Positions 1 through 7,354 of a DNA stretch of 16,368 bases are shown in pieces. The translations under genes were made by a program, and so were the position numbers. The stretch's first letter is position 1, and every line of letters starts with the position of its first letter. Location of the stretch: the NCBI GenBank assembly GCA_947307005.1, contig CAMZHY010000022.1, forward strand, positions 1 through 16,368. The letters run 5' to 3'. The notes under the pieces are model-generated. The model did no database searches. It was not told the origin of the DNA and saw nothing but the letters and a program-made list of their open reading frames with translations. The DNA is from an uncultured Planctomycetaceae bacterium (lineage in GTDB: Bacteria; Planctomycetota; Planctomycetia; Pirellulales; Thermoguttaceae).

Positions 1-1714
1 CCTTGTCCTCCTTCGGTTCAAGCTGCAGTCCGTTTTCCCAAAACGCCTGAATCGCAACGCGCTCGCCTTTGTTCGTCCGCATGAAAGACGTCAGCGCCCC
101 GGCCCCCTTCGTCTGGAGCAGTTTGAACCCCGAGACCTTGTCAAAAAACGCAATGACCGACGGCGACGTGAGCGTCGAAACGACCGGCTCGCCCGTCTCG
201 CCGTCGAACTCCGTCACGGAAACGCTCACAGGGTCGGGCGTTCCTTGGTCAAGCGCGTCCGAATCGAGGCGGTTAAAAAGTCCGAAATTGCCGCGCCGAT
301 CGTCGTAATACGCCTGCATCGCTTTGAGCTTGAAAACGCGAGGCGGAGCCGTTTCGTCGGACGACGCCAGCGTATATTCGGCGGTCACCGGATCTTCGTC
401 CCCCAGAACGCGAACGACCGTCGCCTTCAACCGCGCCAACGCCCCCGACGGATTCCGCCTGCGAAGCGCCCGAAACGCGTCGGTAAATTTCGACTGCAAC
501 TCTTCGATCAGCGGATCTTGGAAGAAAAGATAAAACGCTTTGCCCTTAAAAACGCAAACGCGCTCCGATTGTCGCCACGCGATCGCCGTCACGTCGTTGT
601 CGAATCGGACGCACCACTGCCCCGGCTCGTGCGGGGTCGGCTCGAAATGAATCCCGCCGCGACATCCGACGTCGAGTTGATCGATCTTGCCATCGACGAT
701 CCCGCCCGTCTTGTCGTTCAGCGCGGTTAGGTCAAAATGAATGTAATCTTTAAGCTTGTTGATTTCTATCTGACGAATCGAACAGCCGTTGCCAAGATTC
801 CCGTCTTCGACGATTTCGTCGATTTGCGCCATAACGCGCGCGCGCTCAAGTTCCTCAATCTCTTCGGGACTGGTCGGCGCGGGCGTCCGCGCCTGTTTAT
901 CCTCCGTTTCGTCGTCGTTTTTCTTTGGACGAACGTCGAAGCTTTCGGGCGTCTCGTAGTCGATCGTCAGCCCTTCGCCCGTCCCGTAGTGCGGACCGAA
1001 TTGAAACGAAACGTCGGCCGCCGTGCGGAACTGTCGCAAGTTGAACGCGACGTCGCGCGTCTGAACGTAAAACGCCGGATCGCTCCCGCCCGACCCGTCG
1101 CCGCCGCGCACGACGACCTGACCGTTGAGTCCGCCCCCCTCGAGGAGCGAAAGATTCATCTCTTCTTTGCGAAGACGATCGTAGTCCAAAAGGGAAACGC
1201 TAAAGTTCAGAACGATCTGGTCGGAAACCTCAAAAACCAGCGCGCGCTTCACGCGAGATTCAAGCGATTCATACTCCGGTTCAGACTCAGGAGTCGGAGC
1301 CTTCGACGCCGCGTCGGACCGAGACGGCTCCCGCGATTCGTCGACGTCGACGCGACGCGCTCTCGGAAGATAGACCGCCGTGCACGCGTTAAGGGAGATG
1401 CTGCGCCCGTCGTCCGAAAGCTTCGGCTCACCTTTGAAGAGAAAATAAAGCGACGCGGAAGGAAAACGAATCAAATTCGCGTCGCGACGCCAGTCGTCCG
1501 GCTCTGAAAAAAGCGCGAGCAGCTCCGGCGCTTTGCGTTCAAGAACGTTCTTAGGCGCGTCCCCGTCCGAGTCCGACTCGACGGTATGAATCCCTGGAAT
1601 CTGAGGATCGTCCGGACCTCGCTGCGAAAAAAACGCGCGCCATGCGAAGCAAAAAAGAACGAATAGCGCGACGGTCGCGAGAAAAAAAAACGTCTGTGAA
1701 AAATTCTTCGCCAT
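1..1714 (-). CDS. membrane-anchored envelope protein, weakly LptC/LptA (OstA)-like, C-terminus beyond window
   Basis: The reading frame from ATG at 1714 stays open for 571 codons to the left edge, so the C-terminus is missing. Residues about 9-29 are a hydrophobic run (FFFLATVALFVLFCFAWRAF) after a short basic start, which fits a signal anchor with the rest outside the cytoplasm. Residues about 125-155 are a charged, Pro/Ser/Glu-rich linker. Residues about 160-255 look beta-rich, with the segments AFYVQTRDVAFNLRQF and GTGEGLTIDY. These recall LptC/OstA-type proteins ('trDv.fn......tGeGl'), but the match is weak and made by eye. A second acidic linker (about 260-290) precedes another beta-rich part containing four Cys. 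A consensus-like promoter lies 60 bp upstream, and a purine-rich AGGGGGA just before ATG can serve as ribosome binding site. The gene is very likely real. Its role is open: LPS transport is a guess, and an unnamed planctomycete envelope protein is equally possible. Confidence 0.85.
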   Translation of the reverse strand, partial: MAKNFSQTFFFLATVALFVLFCFAWRAFFSQRGPDDPQIPGIHTVESDSDGDAPKNVLERKAPELLALFSEPDDWRRDANLIRFPSASLYFLFKGEPKLSDDGRSISLNACTAVYLPRARRVDVDESREPSRSDAASKAPTPESEPEYESLESRVKRALVFEVSDQIVLNFSVSLLDYDRLRKEEMNLSLLEGGGLNGQVVVRGGDGSGGSDPAFYVQTRDVAFNLRQFRTAADVSFQFGPHYGTGEGLTIDYETPESFDVRPKKNDDETEDKQARTPAPTSPEEIEELERARVMAQIDEIVEDGNLGNGCSIRQIEINKLKDYIHFDLTALNDKTGGIVDGKIDQLDVGCRGGIHFEPTPHEPGQWCVRFDNDVTAIAWRQSERVCVFKGKAFYLFFQDPLIEELQSKFTDAFRALRRRNPSGALARLKATVVRVLGDEDPVTAEYTLASSDETAPPRVFKLKAMQAYYDDRRGNFGLFNRLDSDALDQGTPDPVSVSVTEFDGETGEPVVSTLTSPSVIAFFDKVSGFKLLQTKGAGALTSFMRTNKGERVAIQAFWENGLQLEPKEDK

Positions 1715-1715
1715 A

Positions 1716-1763
1716 CGTCCCCCTAAAGCCCGGTCGACGACTAAACTTCGGTCGTCCCCCTAA
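1716..1763 (-). repeat. duplicated 11-mer TTAGGGGGACG in the leader
   Basis: The 11-mer TTAGGGGGACG occurs exactly twice on the minus strand, at 1763-1753 and 1726-1716, with starts 37 bp apart. The downstream copy supplies the Shine-Dalgarno-like AGGGGG just before ATG 1714. The upstream copy falls right after the predicted transcript start. A copied ribosome-binding segment or a bound regulatory element are both possible; the sequence does not decide. Confidence 0.5.
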
Positions 1764-1773
1764 CGACAGACGG

Positions 1774-1802
1774 AGTATAGAAATCTCGCCGCCTCCCGTC
1801 AA
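1774..1802 (-). promoter_or_regulatory. sigma70-type promoter of the envelope-protein gene
   Basis: On the minus strand, TTGACG (1802-1797, 5 of 6 to consensus) is followed by a 17-bp spacer and TATACT (1779-1774, 5 of 6). The expected transcript start is near 1767, which leaves a leader of about 50 nt before ATG 1714. The rest of the 1715-1976 intergenic stretch is GC-rich. It has short inverted repeats (for example AGAC/GTCT at 1858-1868) but no hairpin followed by a T-run, so I could not place a ribokinase terminator. Confidence 0.7.
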
Positions 1803-1976
1803 TATCAACGCGCGACGGCGGAGACGGCGCCGCCGAGGGGATTCGCCTCTGCGCGCGAGACGTCGTCTGGACGCGTAAAGGCGAACGTTCAAGCCTGGCG
1901 GACCTTGGCGCCTCGACAAGGTCGGATAACGCGGAGTCTCAAGGAAGCGCGCGCCCGTCGCGACGTCGCGACCGCG

Positions 1977-2885
1977 TTATCCAATCTCGGCGCGGGTCGG
2001 GAGGGACGGCTGGGCGCCGGGACGCGTTACGCTGATTGCGGCCGCTTTCGTCGCAAAATCGGCGGCTTCTTCCGGCGTTTTGCCCTCCGCAAGCGCGACC
2101 GCAAAAGCGCCGGTCCACGCGTCGCCCGCCGCCGTCGAATCGACAGCGTTCACTCGGCGAGGCGGACACGTCAGCCGCTTGCCGTCGCTCGACGCCATGA
2201 CGGCGCCCGCCGCGCCAAGCGTGACGATCGCAAGTTTGACGCCCGCCGCAAGAAGTTTCTCCGCCGCCGCAAACGCGCTCGCCTCGTCCGTTACCGCGAC
2301 GCCCGTAAGCGCCGACGCTTCGAGTTCGTTCGGCTTGACGACCGTCGTAAGTTTGAGAAGCGACTCCGGAAGCGGCGCGGACGGCGCGGGCGCGGGGTCG
2401 AGAATAAAAGGAACGCCCGCGTCGGCGGCAAGTCGCGCGGCGCGCTCGACGGTCGGGATCGGCGTCTCGAGCTGACAAACGACGACGTCGGCGCCCTGAA
2501 TCGCGTCCGACGCCGCTTCGACATCTTCCGGACTGAGCGCAAAATTCGCGCCCGACGCGACCGAAATCGAATTCTGGCCCGACGCGTCGACCATAATGAG
2601 CGCGACGCCCGTGGCGTTCGCCGGGTCGCGGACGATCTTGCCGACGTCGATCCCGTCGCGCTCATATCCCTTGATCGCTTCCTCGCCGAGGGAGTCCGCG
2701 CCGACGCGCGCGACAAACGTCACGTCGCCTCCGGCGCGCGCGGCCGCGACCGCCTGGTTCGCCCCTTTGCCGCCCGGCGCCGACGCAAAAACGCCGCCGA
2801 CGACCGTCTCGCCCGGCGCGGGAATCTTCTCCGCTCGAATCGTCATGTCCGTGTTCGCGCTGCCAATCACTACGATCTTCGCCAT
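1977..2885 (-). CDS. rbsK: ribokinase
   Basis: This 302-residue PfkB-family sugar kinase phosphorylates D-ribose at O5 with ATP in the cytoplasm, feeding ribose into the pentose phosphate pool. The family features are all present: N-terminal VIGSANTDMTIR, the substrate-binding GGKGANQA at 38-45, KPNELEA at 184-190, VTLGAAGA at 221-228, and the anion-hole/catalytic segment DSTAAGDAWTGA at 249-260 with the base Asp255. The C-terminal SVTRPGAQPSLPTR (285-298) closely resembles that of characterised ribokinases and argues against fructokinase or adenosine kinase. The length is normal. The start at 2885 is supported by the family N-terminus and by a GGAG about 10 nt upstream. It appears to have its own promoter (2967-2995). 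No ribose transporter, RbsD or obvious LacI regulator lies in the window, so an isolated catabolic or salvage role is likely. Confidence 0.94.
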   Translation of the reverse strand: MAKIVVIGSANTDMTIRAEKIPAPGETVVGGVFASAPGGKGANQAVAAARAGGDVTFVARVGADSLGEEAIKGYERDGIDVGKIVRDPANATGVALIMVDASGQNSISVASGANFALSPEDVEAASDAIQGADVVVCQLETPIPTVERAARLAADAGVPFILDPAPAPSAPLPESLLKLTTVVKPNELEASALTGVAVTDEASAFAAAEKLLAAGVKLAIVTLGAAGAVMASSDGKRLTCPPRRVNAVDSTAAGDAWTGAFAVALAEGKTPEEAADFATKAAAISVTRPGAQPSLPTRAEIG

Positions 2886-2929
2886 GTTCCGTTTTCTCCG
2901 TTCTCGAATCTCAACCCTATATTTGCGAC

Positions 2930-2961
2930 GAGGCGGACCCGCCCTGCGACAAGCCCGCCTC
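2930..2961 (-). other. stem-loop in the rbsK leader
   Basis: GAGGCGG and CCGCCTC (2961-2955 and 2936-2930) can form a 7-bp stem. Within it, GGCGGG (2943-2938) can pair instead with TCCGCC (2937-2932) as a tight competing hairpin. No T-run follows, so it does not look like an intrinsic terminator. It would sit at the very 5' end of the predicted rbsK transcript. Confidence 0.3.
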
Positions 2962-2966
2962 CGATC

Positions 2967-2995
2967 ATTGTATCGATTTGAATCTCAAAATTCAA
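2967..2995 (-). promoter_or_regulatory. candidate sigma70-type promoter of rbsK, with overlapping inverted repeat
   Basis: On the minus strand, TTGAAT (2995-2990, 4 of 6) precedes a 17-bp spacer and TACAAT (2972-2967, 5 of 6). The -35 element overlaps the stop codon of the upstream haem-protein gene (2994-2992). An inverted repeat TTGAAT-6 nt-ATTCAA (2995-2978) covers the -35 box and could be an operator. A transcript start near 2960 would give a leader of about 75 nt. Confidence 0.55.
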
Positions 2996-5900
2996 CGTTT
3001 CTCTTGCGGACGATACCAGAGAGAGCGCCAGTAGAGTTCGTCGAGTTCGTACGGGTCGTAACTCGCCTGCGGGTCGGCGTCGACGGGAAGCAGCCCGTAG
3101 CGAATGAGCTCGCGAAGATAAGGCCACCGAACGACGTAGCGCGTCGGGCAGTCTTTACCGTTGTTCGGGCTTGGCGTTATCATATCGGGACGGTTGTCTT
3201 CCTCGATAATGTACCGTCGTCCGCGCTCGATCGCTTTGAGAATCGTCTGGTAATCCGGGTCGTCGACGCTTTCAAAGACGGGCTTGCCGGACTTTGCCTC
3301 GCAGACGCCGAGTCCTCCCGCCGCTTTGCTCAGCGGCGCGCGAACCGCTTTCGACTGCTCGGGATAAGAGAGGTCGAAAATTTCAAAGCGACTGAACCGT
3401 CCGTTCGCCTGCGACAGATCGTGGGGCAGGAACATGTCTTTCGCCTCGCGAGGATTGCGCGGCGAGTAGTTGTCGACGTAGATGTCGTACGTTCCAAAGC
3501 TCTTTTTGGGATCAGGCGGCGTGTGGCAGACGTCGCAGCGTCGCGAGATCGTCTCCTGCATCGCTTTCGTCTCGGGCCAAGCCTGTTCGTTATGAACCGG
3601 TTCGTTCTGGAGATAATACCCGACGCCTCCGGAAAATTCGCCCGCGTACGTCCCGATATAGTTTGCGCCCGCGTCGATCCAATAGCAAATCATGTCGCGA
3701 TCATGCTTCGCCATTTCGACGCCGCCGTGATGGTCGTCGATCATTTTGAGAAGCTTCGCGGAACCGGTGCCGATCTCGTAAGGTTCGAAGTTGCTCATCG
3801 CGCGATTGCGGTTGTCGCCAAAGAGCTGACGCCACGACATTTGCGCGTAACCGATCGTATACAAAGGCGCCCAGTGTCCCGAGATGTTGAACCCGCCCTC
3901 CTCTCGATCCGGATTGTGACATTCAAGACAGTATTTGTCGAGAATCGGCTGGATATCGCGGGTAAAGCTGAAGACTTCGGGAATTCCTTCAATCGGTTCG
4001 ATCTCGTTCGGCGCGTTCTCCATGAGTTTGAGAAGGCGATTCTTCTCGTCCGCGCCCGCCGTTTCCGTGCGCTCTTCATGGCAGCCGACGCAAGAGAGTT
4101 TCTCGCCGGGCATGACCGACGTAAACGAATGCATTCTTTTGACGCAGCGTCCTTCGGCGTCCATCGCGAGGAAGAAAATCGGACGGTTCGCGGGAACGCG
4201 GAAATAGGCGGAGCCGTCCTCGTTGACGGGAACTTTGCCAAGGAGCCGCTCCAGCGTGAAGGTGCCGTAAAAGCTCATCATGTCCATGCCGCCCGAATAA
4301 TGGATCGGCTTGGGAAGCGTTTCGTAAATCAGGAGCTCCTTGATCGTTCCCGGCTTGACGTTCGCCATCTTGCGACCGTGATAGACGTTGGCAAGCGCGA
4401 TCGTGCCCTTGTCGTCCGTCGGATCGGTCGAGTCGGAAAGAATCGGCTCGCGGTCGCGCGGCGCGAGCGGACGCGGCTCGTTGATCCAGAATCCGGCGTC
4501 TTTAAGTTCCTTCGGAAGCTCGTAGAGCGTCGCCTCGTGTCCGTCGGCGTCGAGGAGCACGATCTTTTCATGCGACGCCGCCATGAATCGGTCTTCGCTG
4601 AACGCCCACGGGTCGGAATAGTTAAACGTCGACGTGATCCGTTTCGCGCCGTTCGGATCGTCGGGACCGTATCGAGGATCGACGACCGTCACGTACCCGT
4701 AATGCTCCGGATACCCGTGTCCCGGCGAGAAAGAGCAGACGATTTTGCCACCGTCGGAGTCCGGGATCGGCTTCGGTCCCAACATGCTCGTCCCAGGCGT
4801 TTGGTTGCCGTAGAAAACCATTTGCCGCGTCCCGTCCTGTCCCATCGTCCAGAGATGGTGATAGTGCGTCTGCGAACGATCGACATATTCCCAGCGCATG
4901 TAAACGATCTGCCCGTTCGCGAGGGGCCACGGCGTGTTGTCCTGCTCGATATTGCACGAAAGTTCGCGAAGCGTTCCGTCGGGAAAACGTTTATAGAGCG
5001 TTCCGACCTGCGTCAACCAGCATTCGACGTAGCGTTTCGCGCGCGTCGAACAGAAAACGATCGAATCGTCGGGAAGCCACGTCGGCTCGTAGTCGTCCCA
5101 GCCGGGCTGCGCAAAGTCGCGATCGTACCCCATCGGCGCGACGGAAACGCGTTTTTCGTTCGATTCCGAGGGCGTCGCCCCGGGCGGAAGCTCACGATCG
5201 CCGTCCTCCCCTTCCCCCGTGAGTCGCGTCAGTCCCGTTCCGTCCGACTGAATCGTGTAGAGACTAAAATGATATTTACCCTTCGGAAGGTAGGAGAATA
5301 GGATCGTCTTCCCGTCGTAATGAACCTGCGGGTCGCGAATATTTCCTTCGGGATCCTCAAAAATCACGCGCGTCTCGCCCGTCTTGACGTTGAGCGCGTA
5401 GAGCGCGCCCCCGGAGCCGAGCGGAAACGGATAACGGCATGAATTGTCGGCGTAATACCCGAAATTGGCGTACCAGTGCGGATCGGACGCGGGCTTGCGG
5501 GTGCAGAAGACGATTTCGTCGGGCATCCCGGCCTCTTGAAACGCCTCGACCGTCATGTCGGCGGCGGCTGCGGCGGCTTCGGGCGAAACGCGCGCGGCGA
5601 GTTCTTCGTCGGTCGGACGTTTCTCGAAGACGGCGATCTCCGACGCGCCCCAGTTGAGTCCGCCTTCATATCCCGAGAGGAATTTGATTCTTAGCAACGA
5701 AATCTGACGCGGCGCAAATTCGACGAACTGCGGACCGTGCTTCGCTTCGAACGTCCCTTTCGCGACCGGCTCCTCGTCTTCGTCAAGATAGACCTCATAG
5801 TCGCGGAAACACTCTTCAAGCATCGCCGAGCCGGTGCGCCCGTAGTAGACGACGGTCGAGACGACGCGCGGCTCGTCCCAATCGAGACAGAACTCCGCGA

Positions 5901-6150
5901 CTCCCTTGCTGTCGGCGCCGCGGACCGCCCACGCGTTTCCGCGATCAGCGTGAGAAAGGGGTTCGGCGACGCGCCCGTCGACCGCGCAGGTCGCAGCGTA
6001 GTCGCGGCTGTATTCCGAATCCGCCTCGACGCTCGCCTCAAACGCAAGATTCGGATTTTCAGGCTTGACCGATTCCGCCGACTGAGCGACGACTGCGAAA
6101 ACCAGGGAGGAAAAAATCAACGCCGCGGAAAAGAAACGGTTCGATTTCAT
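2992..6150 (-). CDS. secreted HzsA-related triheme c-type cytochrome with N-terminal discoidin-like domain
   Basis: This is a 1052-residue exported protein. Residues 1-25 form a signal peptide (basic start, hydrophobic core LIFSSLVFAVVA, likely cut after AQSA). Residues about 34-176 resemble an F5/8 type C (discoidin) carbohydrate-binding fold, opening with NLAFEASVEADSEYS and ending at WGASEIAVFE. Residues about 210-610 have PD40/beta-propeller-like strands (GGALYALNVKTGETRVIF, SLYTIQSDGTGLTRLT) as in the middle domain of hydrazine synthase alpha and its relatives. The C-terminal part carries three haem-binding motifs: CVGCH 687-691, CLECH 741-745 and CDVCH 872-876. Before the first is the family block PVNEDGSAYFRVPANRP; the second follows SFTRDIQPILDKY, the planctomycete cytochrome signature. 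The start is set by the signal peptide and by AGGAAG five nt upstream. It lies 48 bp after the decarboxylase gene, so it is probably co-transcribed. No hydrazine synthase beta/gamma gene or cytochrome c maturation gene is in view. Substrate and electron partner are unknown; anammox activity should not be inferred. Confidence 0.88.
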   Translation of the reverse strand: MKSNRFFSAALIFSSLVFAVVAQSAESVKPENPNLAFEASVEADSEYSRDYAATCAVDGRVAEPLSHADRGNAWAVRGADSKGVAEFCLDWDEPRVVSTVVYYGRTGSAMLEECFRDYEVYLDEDEEPVAKGTFEAKHGPQFVEFAPRQISLLRIKFLSGYEGGLNWGASEIAVFEKRPTDEELAARVSPEAAAAAADMTVEAFQEAGMPDEIVFCTRKPASDPHWYANFGYYADNSCRYPFPLGSGGALYALNVKTGETRVIFEDPEGNIRDPQVHYDGKTILFSYLPKGKYHFSLYTIQSDGTGLTRLTGEGEDGDRELPPGATPSESNEKRVSVAPMGYDRDFAQPGWDDYEPTWLPDDSIVFCSTRAKRYVECWLTQVGTLYKRFPDGTLRELSCNIEQDNTPWPLANGQIVYMRWEYVDRSQTHYHHLWTMGQDGTRQMVFYGNQTPGTSMLGPKPIPDSDGGKIVCSFSPGHGYPEHYGYVTVVDPRYGPDDPNGAKRITSTFNYSDPWAFSEDRFMAASHEKIVLLDADGHEATLYELPKELKDAGFWINEPRPLAPRDREPILSDSTDPTDDKGTIALANVYHGRKMANVKPGTIKELLIYETLPKPIHYSGGMDMMSFYGTFTLERLLGKVPVNEDGSAYFRVPANRPIFFLAMDAEGRCVKRMHSFTSVMPGEKLSCVGCHEERTETAGADEKNRLLKLMENAPNEIEPIEGIPEVFSFTRDIQPILDKYCLECHNPDREEGGFNISGHWAPLYTIGYAQMSWRQLFGDNRNRAMSNFEPYEIGTGSAKLLKMIDDHHGGVEMAKHDRDMICYWIDAGANYIGTYAGEFSGGVGYYLQNEPVHNEQAWPETKAMQETISRRCDVCHTPPDPKKSFGTYDIYVDNYSPRNPREAKDMFLPHDLSQANGRFSRFEIFDLSYPEQSKAVRAPLSKAAGGLGVCEAKSGKPVFESVDDPDYQTILKAIERGRRYIIEEDNRPDMITPSPNNGKDCPTRYVVRWPYLRELIRYGLLPVDADPQASYDPYELDELYWRSLWYRPQEKR

Positions 6151-6198
6151 AGTCGCTTCCTATTCGGTTTGAGGATAACGTGTTGCGGGAAAAGACGG

Positions 6199-7173
6199 TT
6201 AATAATTTGGAGTTGGGGCGCGGAAGTCTTCGACGTTAATCCGTTTAAACCATTCCGCCGTCTTCACAAGCCCTTCGCGAAGCGAAACTTTCGGCGTCCA
6301 TCCGAGTTTTTCTCGGGCGAGCGTGACGTCGGGCTGTCGTCGACAGGGATCGTCCACGGGAAGAGGTCTGAAAACAAAATTCTCTTCCTTCCCAAGCGTT
6401 TCGTAGACGAGTTTGCCGAGTTCGAGAATTGTAAACTCGTCGGGATTGCCAAGATTGACGGGACCGGAGAAATCCCAGTCGTTTTCCATGAGCTTTATAA
6501 GACCGGAGACGAGGTCGGAATAATAGCAGAAAGAACGCGTCTGGGAACCGTCGCCAAAGATCGTAATCGGCTCGTCGGCAAGCGCTTGGCGAAGAAAGTT
6601 CGAGACGACGCGCCCGTCGAAAGGATGCATTCTCGGACCGTACGTGTTAAAGATTCGAGCGATGCGAATCTTCACGCCGTACATTCGGGCAAAGTCCATA
6701 AAGAGCGTCTCGGCGGTGCGTTTTCCTTCGTCGTAGCAGGCGCGAGGACCGATTGGATTGACGGCGCCGCGATAGTCTTCGCGTTGCGGATGAACTTCGG
6801 GGTCTCCGTAAACTTCGCTGGTGGACGCTTGAAGAATCGTCGCGCGGCATTCTCTCGCGAGTTCCAAGAGATTAATCGCTCCGAGGAGCGACGTTTTCAT
6901 CGTCTTAATGGGATTATACTGGTAGTGCCCCGGCGCGGCGGGACAGGCGAGATTATAGATTTCGTCCACCTCAAGGGAGATCGGAACGGTCACGTCGTGG
7001 CGAATCAGTTCAAAGTTAGTGCGGGTCAATAAATGCTCGACGTTCATCTTCTGACTCGTAAAGAAGTTGTCCAAACAGATAACGTCGTGTCCTCGATCAA
7101 GAAGCGCCTCGCAGAGGTGCGACCCCAAAAACCCCGCGCCACCCGCGACCAAAACTCGCTTAATACGCGCCAT
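6199..7173 (-). CDS. uxs: UDP-glucuronate decarboxylase (UDP-xylose synthase)
   Basis: This 324-residue extended short-chain dehydrogenase uses bound NAD to oxidise, decarboxylate and re-reduce UDP-glucuronate to UDP-xylose, a precursor for surface glycans. Visible features are the Rossmann motif GGAGFLGSHL at 11-20, the catalytic Ser/Thr and Glu in STSEVYGDP (117-125), and the Tyr/Lys pair in YDEGK (Y147, K151). Two blocks are typical of this enzyme rather than of dTDP-glucose dehydratase or UDP-galactose epimerase: PGHYQYNPIKTMKTS (81-95) and NTYGPRMHPFDGRVV (176-190). The sequence DDPCRRQPD (274-282) also fits. The length is that of the soluble bacterial enzyme, with no membrane segment. 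AAGGA lies 8 nt before ATG 7173, and a good promoter lies about 60 bp upstream. It is first in a likely two-gene operon with the HzsA-related gene. No other sugar-nucleotide or glycosyltransferase gene is visible. Confidence 0.93.
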   Translation of the reverse strand: MARIKRVLVAGGAGFLGSHLCEALLDRGHDVICLDNFFTSQKMNVEHLLTRTNFELIRHDVTVPISLEVDEIYNLACPAAPGHYQYNPIKTMKTSLLGAINLLELARECRATILQASTSEVYGDPEVHPQREDYRGAVNPIGPRACYDEGKRTAETLFMDFARMYGVKIRIARIFNTYGPRMHPFDGRVVSNFLRQALADEPITIFGDGSQTRSFCYYSDLVSGLIKLMENDWDFSGPVNLGNPDEFTILELGKLVYETLGKEENFVFRPLPVDDPCRRQPDVTLAREKLGWTPKVSLREGLVKTAEWFKRINVEDFRAPTPNY

Positions 7174-7231
7174 TCTTTCGTTCCTTTCGTCATGTGATAA
7201 ACGCGTCTTTCAATATCCGCGCCTGTCGCGC

Positions 7232-7260
7232 ATTATACCCCAAAACGACCCGCGTTTCAT
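7232..7260 (-). promoter_or_regulatory. sigma70-type promoter of the uxs operon
   Basis: On the minus strand, ATGAAA (7260-7255, 4 of 6) is followed by 17 bp and a perfect TATAAT (7237-7232). A transcript start near 7225 gives a leader of about 52 nt before ATG 7173. It lies just downstream of the terminator that ends the giant gene, so the two units are cleanly separated. Confidence 0.7.
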
Positions 7261-7282
7261 CGCGTCGCGCAAAAAAATACGC

Positions 7283-7317
7283 AAAAAGGGGACCCGATCG
7301 GAAATCGGATCCCCTTT
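7283..7317 (-). terminator. intrinsic terminator of the giant surface-protein gene
   Basis: Minus-strand AAAGGGGATCCGAT (7317-7304) pairs with ATCGGGTCCCCTTT (7298-7285) across a 5-nt loop. This makes a 14-bp stem with one G-U pair, ending in five T (7287-7283) and followed a few bases later by seven more T (7277-7271). It begins 37 bp after the stop codon. Confidence 0.88.
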
Positions 7318-7354
7318 CGTTATCGTTTAACGAGCGTCAAGCGCGCCGTCGGGT

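Noticed and set aside
245..1507. Plus-strand open frames of 161 and 256 codons
   Set aside because: They are antisense to the envelope-protein frame, which is open for its whole visible length and has a membrane anchor, promoter and ribosome binding site. The plus-strand products are Arg-rich and featureless.
1811..1870. GC-rich inverted repeats as a terminator for rbsK
   Set aside because: The stems are 4-5 bp long and no T-run follows on the minus strand, so an intrinsic terminator is not supported.
2596..5301. 901-codon open frame on the plus strand
   Set aside because: It lies antisense to rbsK and to the haem-protein gene, which have clear family motifs. Its product is an Arg/Val/Phe-rich string with no domain or ribosome binding site. 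It stays open because the minus-strand genes rarely use TTA, CTA or TCA codons.
2992..6150. True hydrazine synthase alpha subunit (anammox)
   Set aside because: The N-terminal discoidin-like domain, the three CXXCH motifs and the lack of beta/gamma subunit genes nearby fit an HzsA-related paralogue better. Anammox metabolism is not supported by this window.
5737..7032. 431-codon plus-strand open frame
   Set aside because: It is antisense to the UDP-glucuronate decarboxylase and to the start of the haem-protein gene; no recognisable motif.
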